From NCBI GenBank assembly GCA_029865675.1, contig JARXAU010000134.1, forward strand, positions 1-7,373: a DNA stretch of 7,373 nucleotides, read 5' to 3'. The translations under genes were made by a program, and so were the position numbers. The notes beneath the pieces are model-generated. The model saw only the letters and a program-made list of their open reading frames with translations. It was not told the DNA's origin and searched no databases. Source of the stretch: Rhodoferax sp. (GTDB taxonomy: Bacteria; Pseudomonadota; Gammaproteobacteria; Burkholderiales; Burkholderiaceae_C). Of this stretch, positions 1 to 5,410 are shown in pieces. Every line of letters starts with the position of its first letter. Position 1 is the first letter of the stretch.

Positions 1-610
1 CGTTGAACGACTACATACTTTTGTGAACCGATGCCTATCAGAGCATTTATTTCTGGACCAAGGCTATCAGCTTACCTACGATGTTTGCCGCGTTTTACCG
101 TCTGAGCTTTCAGGCAGCACGAACGACCAGGTTTTCGCAGCTTTGATCGTTTGCGCCTTGATAGACAACGCAGGGAGAAGCTTGACGTTTGAGGATGTGG
201 GTACGGGTATTAGCTGCGTGCTACCAGTGCTGACCGCGTTGTATGCCCAGGAGAGTTTTATCCAACAGCCCGAGTTGCACTTGCACCCCGCGCTTCAGTC
301 AGCGTTGGCTGATATTTTGGTAGAGCGAGCAAAGAGTTGGGGCGGATCCGCAAGGCATATTATCGAAACGCATAGTGAATACCTGCTTCTTCGCTGCTTG
401 CGCCGTATTCGCGAGACGACCCTTGGCAAACAGTTATCAAACAGCCCATTGTCACTTTCAAAAGAAGATGTTTCGGTGCTTTATTTTGATCCACAGCCCG
501 ACGGAACAACGACCGTCAAGCAATTGCGCGTAAGTACGCAAGGCGACTTCATTGACCGTTGGCCGCGTGGATTTTTTGATGAGCGTGCAAAGGATATCTT
601 TGATGAATGA
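1..610 (+). CDS. DUF3696-type AAA/ABC-like ATPase, C-terminal part (5' end outside window)
   Basis: The frame is open back to the first base, so the apparent GTG at 23 is internal and the N-terminal half, with the Walker A loop, lies outside the window. Residue numbers here count from that GTG. An ABC-type signature-like segment (GTGIS, 60-64) is followed by a Walker B/D-loop region (QQPELHLHP, 81-89) and a switch histidine in ETHSEYLL (115-122). The end, with DVSVLYFD (149-156) and WPRGFFDE (180-187), is the typical tail of DUF3696 proteins. These are soluble SMC/OLD-like ATPases common in accessory and defence loci, with no firmly established biochemical role. The acidic residue expected just before QPE is glutamine here. 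The gene overlaps the next gene by 8 nt, so the two are probably coupled. Base composition is much poorer in GC than the downstream genes, which suggests transfer. The family call is fairly secure; a role in phage defence is inference. Confidence 0.85.
   Translation, partial: VERLHTFVNRCLSEHLFLDQGYQLTYDVCRVLPSELSGSTNDQVFAALIVCALIDNAGRSLTFEDVGTGISCVLPVLTALYAQESFIQQPELHLHPALQSALADILVERAKSWGGSARHIIETHSEYLLLRCLRRIRETTLGKQLSNSPLSLSKEDVSVLYFDPQPDGTTTVKQLRVSTQGDFIDRWPRGFFDERAKDIFDE
589..594 (+). promoter_or_regulatory. Ribosome binding site for the second cassette gene
   Basis: AAAGGA lies 8 nt before the ATG at 603, inside the last codons of the ATPase gene. It favours this ATG over the in-frame ATG at 552, which is deeper inside the upstream gene. 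The ATG also sits in an ATGAATGA overlap with the upstream stop, consistent with translational coupling. Confidence 0.6.
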
Positions 611-1451
611 TCTTTACGGCATTGATCCGCAAGCCCCTAGTAACCTGCGGGACCTGAGTGGTTTACTAAGGCTTTTTGGTCCGTCCGATGGTCGGTTTAT
701 TGCCGACTTTCCAATGGCATGGCGAAGTGAGTTGCGTGACCACATGAAGTCGCTCTCCGATTTAAACCAAAAAGCGGTAGAGGAATGGTTGGTTTTAAGT
801 CAACACGCCATTCTCCCCAACGCATTGCGGTACAAACCAAATCTTTCATGGGCAGAGAATGCATCCAATTTGCGCGAACATGCCACACGACTCATTGGAC
901 CCGCTGGCAAGGTTAGCAATTTGGTAGAACCTCTCGATCAAATATTGACCGATCCAAATGCATTTCCTGACGCAAGCGGAGCACTAATTCCACGAACCAT
1001 TAGTGCGTACGTTGCGGCGGCTAAACCAATATTGATGGTATCTAGAAAAATTGTACTTATTGATCCTTACTTTAATTTGCGATCATGTGATCCCGATGAT
1101 CGCCGAAGTGCATTGAAAGCTGAAAGACACAGAAAGTTTTTGAAGGCCTTACTGGAGGCTGCGGTTCAAGAGAATCAATGTCAAGCCTTTGAAATTCACC
1201 ACGCCATCGAAAAAAGTGGGTCCAGCACTGATATCAAAAATGAACTAATTTCTATCGCACGTTCGGTTGGCGCCTCGGCCATGGCATTCAGTGTTCGCCC
1301 GGTTGAAGAGCAGCACGCGCGATATTTACTAGGATTGAAAAACGGCCTGCATTTCGATCATGGATTCGATATACACAACAATCAAACAGAGAATCACGTT
1401 GCCTGGATAGGCAAGGCCGCTCTTGAACCGCTGCTAAAGCGCTTTACGTGA
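603..1451 (+). CDS. Unknown protein with putative phospholipase D-like C-terminal domain, partner of DUF3696 ATPase
   Basis: This 282-aa protein has no signal peptide or membrane segment that I can see. Residues 1-130 are a helical, unrecognised region. Residues 140-282 read like a single PLD-like unit: a hydrophobic strand ending in DPYF (149-157), a charged helix (168-190), then a strand and HARYLLG (238-244), then a turn and HGFD (253-256). In PLD-like domains of the MIT-C kind, an H-x-[KR] on a strand is followed by a glycine turn and a G-x-D motif. The canonical HKD lysine is arginine here (R240), so nuclease or phospholipase activity is uncertain. The start at 603 overlaps the ATPase stop by 8 nt and has a good ribosome site. 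The pairing suggests that the ATPase gates or loads this protein. The gene is strongly AT-rich compared with the rest of the window. The domain call is by eye and could be wrong; the gene itself is secure. Confidence 0.8.
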   Translation: MNDLYGIDPQAPSNLRDLSGLLRLFGPSDGRFIADFPMAWRSELRDHMKSLSDLNQKAVEEWLVLSQHAILPNALRYKPNLSWAENASNLREHATRLIGPAGKVSNLVEPLDQILTDPNAFPDASGALIPRTISAYVAAAKPILMVSRKIVLIDPYFNLRSCDPDDRRSALKAERHRKFLKALLEAAVQENQCQAFEIHHAIEKSGSSTDIKNELISIARSVGASAMAFSVRPVEEQHARYLLGLKNGLHFDHGFDIHNNQTENHVAWIGKAALEPLLKRFT

Positions 1452-1490
1452 TCCACATCGCTCGCCGATTGGTCGGGGTTATTCTGCTTT

Positions 1491-2621
1491 CTAAGCCGCC
1501 AAAGCCCTTAAATACTCCGCCGCCTGCACGACCTCTACCGCCCCTAATGTGAAGGAATGCCGCAGGTTGCGCACCACCTGCACGGCTTTGACGGGCGCCT
1601 GTTCGCTGGCAAAACGAACTAGCGCGCGGTGGGGTTTGTCGTCGGAGAGTTTGCATTCCACCAGTTCGGTGAGTTGGGTCTTTTCGCTCAGGGCGAAGTC
1701 CACTTCGGCGCCGTCTTTGGTGCGGATGTAGTGCAAAGCGGCTTCTTTGCCCTGCACGTCGTGCTGCCACTGCGTTTGCTTGTAGAGCGCGGTAGCCACC
1801 AGGTTTTCAAAGCGGATGCCCTCGTCGCCGTCCACCAGGCCGGTGTCATAAAAATAGACCTTGGGCGCTTGCAGCACCGCGCGGCCAATGTTGTGGTGCC
1901 AGGGGCGCACCACGAACACGATGAACAGCGCCTCCAAGATGTCGAGGTATTTTTTGAGCGTGATGGGCGACACCGCCAGGTCGCGCGCCATGCTGGCCAG
2001 CGACAGGGGCGAGCCCACGCGCGTGCGCAGCATTTCGGCAAACAGGTGGATGGTGCCCAGCTCTTGGATGCGCCAGAACTCCAGCACGTCGTTGCGCACC
2101 AGGCCGTCAAAGTACTGGCGGCGCCAGCGCTGGGCTTCTTCGTCGTTTTCGGCCAAACACGGCTCGGGAAAGCCGCCGCGCGCTAGCAGGTGCGTCAGCG
2201 CGCCGTCGGGGGTGGCGCCACTCTGTTCGCACCACTCGCGCACCGAGATCGGGTGCAGGCGCAGGCCAAAAAAGCGCCCGGCCAGCGATTCGCCGCTTTG
2301 GCGAAAGGTGTCCATGCGGGCGCTGCCGGTGACTAGCAGTTGCTGATCGGCCGGTTTGCCGTCGTACACGCCTTTGAGCCAGGCCTTCCAGCCCGGCATT
2401 TTGTGCACTTCGTCCAGCACCAAGAGCGGCGCCTGCGGGCTCCAGCGCTGGCCTAGGATGATGGCGCGGTCGGCGGCAATGTCGTAGTTCAGGTACTGGC
2501 CGCCGCGCTGCGCGATCAACTGGCGGCTCAGCGTGGTCTTGCCGACCTGGCGCGGGCCGGTCAGGAACACCATTTTGCGCGCCAAGTCGGCCTGGACGCG
2601 GTCATCAAGATAACGCTTCAT
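1491..2621 (-). CDS. AAA_14 / DUF4143 ATPase (COG1373-like)
   Basis: This is a complete 376-aa protein (ATG, stop TAG), close to the usual length of about 380-420. Walker A is GPRQVGKT (22-29) and Walker B is LLVLDEVHK (66-74). A sensor-like VTGSAR is at 97-102, followed by the family's GRFFGLRLHPISVREW stretch (115-130). A winged-helix-like segment (about 205-240) leads into the DUF4143 C-terminus, with GAEVDFAL (304-311) and VECK (321-324). This spacing of acidic residues and E-x-K resembles a PD-(D/E)xK nuclease core (D308, E322, K324), as is common in this family. Physiological function is unknown; the members are scattered and often mobile. The gene is convergent with the AT-rich cassette, 39 bp away, but has normal high GC, so it is probably not part of that cassette. 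A symmetric repeat element begins 10 bp upstream of its ATG and probably controls it. Confidence 0.9.
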   Translation of the reverse strand: MKRYLDDRVQADLARKMVFLTGPRQVGKTTLSRQLIAQRGGQYLNYDIAADRAIILGQRWSPQAPLLVLDEVHKMPGWKAWLKGVYDGKPADQQLLVTGSARMDTFRQSGESLAGRFFGLRLHPISVREWCEQSGATPDGALTHLLARGGFPEPCLAENDEEAQRWRRQYFDGLVRNDVLEFWRIQELGTIHLFAEMLRTRVGSPLSLASMARDLAVSPITLKKYLDILEALFIVFVVRPWHHNIGRAVLQAPKVYFYDTGLVDGDEGIRFENLVATALYKQTQWQHDVQGKEAALHYIRTKDGAEVDFALSEKTQLTELVECKLSDDKPHRALVRFASEQAPVKAVQVVRNLRHSFTLGAVEVVQAAEYLRALAA

Positions 2622-2630
2622 GCGCGTATT

Positions 2631-2700
2631 TTGCGACTAAACGACAGGACTTTGTTATTTAGTCGCGACTTTTTTACATAGTTGTATCAAAAAGTCGCAA
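2631..2700. repeat. 70-bp symmetric element with AGTCGC half-sites, probable operator
   Basis: The outer arms TTGCGACT (2631-2638) and AGTCGCAA (2693-2700) are exact inverted repeats. They share one dyad centre (2665.5) with a perfect internal palindrome, AGTCGCGACT (2661-2670). GCGAC recurs at 2633 and 2665, and GTCGC at 2662 and 2694, both 32 bp apart, which is about three helical turns. Two alternative hairpins are also possible: a 9-bp stem (2633-2641 with 2658-2666) and a 10-bp stem (2665-2674 with 2689-2698), which share the bases at 2665-2666. The element fills the region between the ATPase start and the small plus-strand gene. The geometry suggests several dimer sites on one face of the helix. 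The binding protein is unknown; autoregulation by the adjacent ATPase is one possibility. Confidence 0.75.
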
Positions 2701-2825
2701 ACTTGGGTGCGCGGCGCCCATGCGTGGACACCAAAATGCCCCACAGGCGTCACAGGCGCTTCACCCGCGCGGTTCATTGTTGGAGCGCGGCATGTCGCCG
2801 TGCTTTATCAAAGAATAGGTATCCC

Positions 2826-3110
2826 ATGACCGAAAACGCATCCCCAGTAAGCGAAGACCTGTTGGAAGACGAGATGGAGACCATCGGTGATTACCACCGC
2901 ATGGCGGCGCACCATTTCGAATCCGCTGCCAAGCACCATGCAGCAGCCGCAGTGGCTGACGACGAGGGCCACTACGAGGCCGTCGCGCGCCACGCCCACC
3001 TGGCCTACCGCCACCAGCTCAACGCCGTTCAATACGCGGAGATAGCCGCCATGGAAAGCGACAGCCTGGACGATGAATTTGACAGCGTCGCCCCAGCCCA
3101 AGACGCGTAA
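2826..3110 (+). CDS. Small acidic histidine-rich helical protein
   Basis: This 94-aa protein starts at ATG 2826, with a weak AGG 6 nt upstream. A longer in-frame reading back to a TTG at 2682 would run through the symmetric repeat and has an Arg/Cys-rich, non-conserved look, so I reject it. The protein has about 21 acidic residues against 4 Lys/Arg. There are nine histidines between 24 and 63, many spaced for one face of an alpha helix (HH at 29-30 and 37-38, then H49, H56, H58, H63). Ala-rich heptad-like segments suggest a two- or three-helix bundle. It has no signal peptide. It resembles the widespread uncharacterised proteobacterial proteins built from HHxxAAKHH-type helices. A role in metal binding or stress is only a guess. 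It is followed by a strong terminator and appears to be monocistronic. Confidence 0.75.
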   Translation: MTENASPVSEDLLEDEMETIGDYHRMAAHHFESAAKHHAAAAVADDEGHYEAVARHAHLAYRHQLNAVQYAEIAAMESDSLDDEFDSVAPAQDA

Positions 3111-3121
3111 TCTCAGCCCGC

Positions 3122-3159
3122 AAACGGCCTGCGCCCCGCAAGTGGCTCAGGCCGTTTTT
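3122..3159 (+). terminator. Rho-independent terminator of the small histidine-rich gene
   Basis: AAACGGCCTG (3122-3131) pairs perfectly with CAGGCCGTTT (3148-3157) over a 16-nt loop and runs into TTTTT (3155-3159). It lies 11 nt after the TAA of the plus-strand gene. The right arm also encodes the last codons and stop of the convergent LysR gene. On the minus strand only a short T run follows the stem, so termination in that direction is weaker. Confidence 0.8.
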
Positions 3160-4073
3160 GCTTGCCAAAATCCGGGGACGCTGAAGTGCTGTTTTAAAAA
3201 GTCCAACCACAAGCGCACCCGCAGCGGCAGGTGTTTGCGCTGAGGAAACACCACGTAAATGCCATTGGGCGGGGCGGCAAAGTCCTCCAGCAGCGCCACC
3301 AGTTGGCCAGCCGCCACCTCAGACTGCACCTCCCAGGTGCTGCGCCAAGCGATGCCGTGGCCGGCCAGGCACCAGTCGTGCAGCACCTGGCCGTCTGAGC
3401 AATCCAGCGGCCCTGCGGGCTTGATATGCACCACCGACGCCCAGCCATCGCCCGGCCCTTTGAAGGCCCAGCCCCGCGTTTGCGAGGCATCGCTTGAAAG
3501 CGTCAGGCACTGAAACCGGGCCAAGTCTGCGGGCTTTTGCGGCACTCCGTGGCGCGCCAAGAAGGCCGGGGTGGCCACGCACAAACGCCGGTTGTCGGCC
3601 AGGCGCACGCTCACCAAGGACGAATCGGGCATGTCGCCCACGCGCACCGCGCAGTCGAAGCCCTCGTCTGCCATGTCCACCAAGCGGTCGCTCAGGTTGA
3701 GCGAGATGGATACCTCCGGGTGCAGCGCGTGAAACAGGGGCACCAGCGGGGCCACGTGGCGTCGGCCAAAGCCTGCGGGCGCAGTCATGCGCAGGTGGCC
3801 GCTGGCTTGCACGCCGCCGGCGCTGACGCTGGCCTCGGCGTTGGCCAGGTAGGCCAGCAGGCGCTGGCAGTCTTCCAAGAAGGCGCTGCCCTCGTGGGTC
3901 AGGCTCAGGCGCCGGGTGGTGCGCAGCAGCAGCTTGACGCCCAGGCGGGCTTCTAGCGCGTCCAGCCGCCGGCCAATGATGGCCGGCGCCAGGCCCAGGG
4001 CGCGCGCAGTGCCCGCCAAGCTGCCGCGCTGCGCCACGGACACAAAGGTCTCTAACTGTTTGAGCTTGTCCAC
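3147..4073 (-). CDS. LysR-type transcriptional regulator
   Basis: This 308-aa protein has the classic LysR layout. An N-terminal winged helix-turn-helix (about 3-60: LETFVSVAQRGSLAGTARAL, then RRLDALEARLGVKLLLRTTRR) leads into a linker helix (65-90). An effector-binding type II periplasmic-fold domain spans about 92-300. It belongs to the CrgA/DmlR-like subgroup by its GHLRMTAP and DCAVRVGDMPDSSLV segments. The start is GTG and no clear ribosome site precedes it. The start is 2 nt downstream of the CoA-transferase stop, so translation is probably coupled. The TGA lies within the terminator stem at 3148-3157. As second gene of the operon it probably feeds back on the divergent CoA-transferase/glcB region, but the sequence does not identify its ligand. 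The family assignment is secure; the regulon is inferred. Confidence 0.95.
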   Translation of the reverse strand: MDKLKQLETFVSVAQRGSLAGTARALGLAPAIIGRRLDALEARLGVKLLLRTTRRLSLTHEGSAFLEDCQRLLAYLANAEASVSAGGVQASGHLRMTAPAGFGRRHVAPLVPLFHALHPEVSISLNLSDRLVDMADEGFDCAVRVGDMPDSSLVSVRLADNRRLCVATPAFLARHGVPQKPADLARFQCLTLSSDASQTRGWAFKGPGDGWASVVHIKPAGPLDCSDGQVLHDWCLAGHGIAWRSTWEVQSEVAAGQLVALLEDFAAPPNGIYVVFPQRKHLPLRVRLWLDFLKQHFSVPGFWQAKTA

Positions 4074-4075
4074 GG

Positions 4076-5269
4076 CTACTGCGGCGCCAGCACCACGCCA
4101 GCGTCTACCAAGGCGGCAATCTCGGGCGCGGTGTAGCCCAGGCTGTTCAGCAGCTCGCGGCCATGTTCGCCCAGCCGGGGCGGGTCCAGCCGCAGGCCCA
4201 GGCGCTGGCCGTCCAAAGTGAGCGGCAGCAAGGGCGTGGCGGTTTGGCGGCCGTCGGGCAGCGTCATGGGCGCCAGGCCGCCGGTGGCTTGCAGGTGCGG
4301 GTCGTCAAACAGGTACTGGGGGTCGGTAATGGGCGCAAACGGCAGGCTGTGGAGCTCAAACGTGGCGGCCAGCTCGGCGGCGGTGTGGTGGGCCAGGCGT
4401 GCGCGCAGCAGCGGCATCATCCACTCGCGGGCGCGCACCCGGTCGTTATTGGTGGCTAGCCGCGCGTCGGCCAACAGGTCGGCAAAGCCAAAGGCCTCAC
4501 AAAACACCCGCCACTGGGTGTCGCCCACCACGGCAAGAAAGATTTGTGCATCGTCTTGCACCTTGAACACGTCGTAAATACCCCAGGGTGAGATTTTCTC
4601 GGGCATGGGCGCGGCGGCTTTGCCGGTCACGGCGAATTGCAGCATGTGCTGCGCCACCAAAAATATGTTGTTCTCAAACAGCGCCGCCTGCACTTCTTGG
4701 CCCCGTCCGGTCTGCTGGCGCTGCATCAGCGCCGCCATGGCCCCCATGGCGCCAAACAGGCCGCCCATGATGTCGTTCACGCTGCTGCCCGCGCGCAGCG
4801 GGTCGCCGGGCCGGCCCGTCATATAGGCCAGGCCGCCCATCATTTGCACCACCTCGTCCAGCGCGGTGCGGTGGTCGTAGGGGCCGGGCAAAAAGCCTTT
4901 GTGGCTGACGTAAATCAGGCGCTCGTCGAGCTTGCTCAAACTGGCGTAATCCAGCCCCAGCTTTTGCATGGTCTCGGTCTTGAAGTTCTCGCTCACGATG
5001 TCGGCGGTGGCAATCAGGCGCAGCACCACCTCGCGCCCCTGCGGGCTTTGCAAATCTAGCGCGATGCTTTTTTTGTTGCGGTTAAACAGCGGATAAAACC
5101 CGGCGCCGCTGCCCAACAGGCGGCGCGTGCTATCGCCGGTGAGTGGCTCGACCTTGATCACTTCGGCGCCCAAATCCCCCAGCGCCATGCCGCAGGTGGG
5201 GCCCATCACCATGTGGGTGAACTCGACGACGCGGATGCCGGCCAGCGGCAGAGGTTTGGTTACGTTCAT
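4076..5269 (-). CDS. Class III (CaiB/BaiF) acyl-CoA transferase
   Basis: From ATG 5269 the protein is 397 aa, the normal size for family III CoA-transferases. These move CoA between carboxylic acids through an aspartyl-CoA anhydride. The N-terminus LAGIRVVEFTHMVMGP (9-24), then GDLGAEVIKVEP (31-42), NRNKKSIALDL (63-73) and GRPGDPLRAGSSVND (152-166), are family signatures. D166 matches the catalytic aspartate position of formyl-CoA transferase (Asp169). A GGTGA ribosome site precedes this ATG by 5 nt, so I prefer it to the earlier in-frame ATGs at 5302 and 5362, which would add a non-conserved leader. It is cytoplasmic and probably homodimeric (interlocked rings in the family). Substrates cannot be read from sequence. 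The divergent malate synthase G suggests glyoxylate-, oxalate- or dicarboxylate-linked metabolism. It forms an operon with the LysR gene downstream. Confidence 0.93.
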   Translation of the reverse strand: MNVTKPLPLAGIRVVEFTHMVMGPTCGMALGDLGAEVIKVEPLTGDSTRRLLGSGAGFYPLFNRNKKSIALDLQSPQGREVVLRLIATADIVSENFKTETMQKLGLDYASLSKLDERLIYVSHKGFLPGPYDHRTALDEVVQMMGGLAYMTGRPGDPLRAGSSVNDIMGGLFGAMGAMAALMQRQQTGRGQEVQAALFENNIFLVAQHMLQFAVTGKAAAPMPEKISPWGIYDVFKVQDDAQIFLAVVGDTQWRVFCEAFGFADLLADARLATNNDRVRAREWMMPLLRARLAHHTAAELAATFELHSLPFAPITDPQYLFDDPHLQATGGLAPMTLPDGRQTATPLLPLTLDGQRLGLRLDPPRLGEHGRELLNSLGYTAPEIAALVDAGVVLAPQ

Positions 5270-5274
5270 TTTTG

Positions 5275-5279
5275 TCACC
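5275..5279 (-). promoter_or_regulatory. Ribosome binding site deciding the CoA-transferase start
   Basis: GGTGA on the minus strand lies 5 nt before the ATG at 5269. This supports a 397-aa protein rather than the upstream ATG choices. Confidence 0.6.
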
Positions 5280-5394
5280 AATGGATTGCGTTTAAGCAGC
5301 ATAGTATCCGCAAAAGGATGCAATACATTAGTGCTAACCCTTTGGCAGCGTGCATGCGTCAATTGCCCGCTCCGCCGCCCCTACTTTTTGTCCT

Positions 5395-5401
5395 GAAGGA
5401 A
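5395..5401 (+). promoter_or_regulatory. Ribosome binding site of glcB
   Basis: GAAGGAA lies 9 nt upstream of the ATG at 5411 and fixes the malate synthase start. Confidence 0.7.
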
Positions 5402-5410
5402 AACCGACTT

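Larger units (their letters stand above)
5270..5410. promoter_or_regulatory. Divergent promoter region between CoA-transferase and glcB
   Basis: This 141-bp gap separates the two divergent genes and must carry both promoters, unless a 5' gene lies beyond them. The central part (about 5280-5340) is AT-richer than the flanks. Small inverted repeats occur: CAAT-N2-ATTG (5279-5288) and ATCC-N6-GGAT (5306-5319). These are candidate operator pieces for the LysR regulator but are too short to assign. I find no convincing sigma-70 -35/-10 pair on either strand. Confidence 0.5.

Noticed and set aside
1464..1490. Possible terminator CCGA-TTGG-TCGG between the convergent genes
   Set aside because: The stem is only four bases and no T run follows on either strand.
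1629..2186. 185-codon plus-strand open frame opposite the DUF4143 ATPase
   Set aside because: It is a shadow of the real minus-strand gene, with no recognisable motif or ribosome site.
2652..2680. Plus-strand promoter TTGTTA-N17-TACATA
   Set aside because: The -10 hexamer matches poorly and the element lies within the symmetric array. It cannot be distinguished from chance in AT-rich sequence.
2742..2758. Tandem CACAGGCG direct repeat
   Set aside because: There are only two 8-bp copies in a high-GC stretch, which is compatible with chance and has no supporting context.
2682..2825. N-terminal extension of the small histidine-rich protein from a TTG at 2682
   Set aside because: It would start inside the symmetric repeat, lacks a ribosome site and has a composition unlike the rest of the protein. 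ATG 2826 is a better start.
5270..5362. 31-residue leader of the CoA-transferase from an upstream in-frame ATG
   Set aside because: The family N-terminus begins just after ATG 5269, which has its own GGTGA ribosome site. The leader would occupy most of the divergent promoter region and does not look like a signal peptide.
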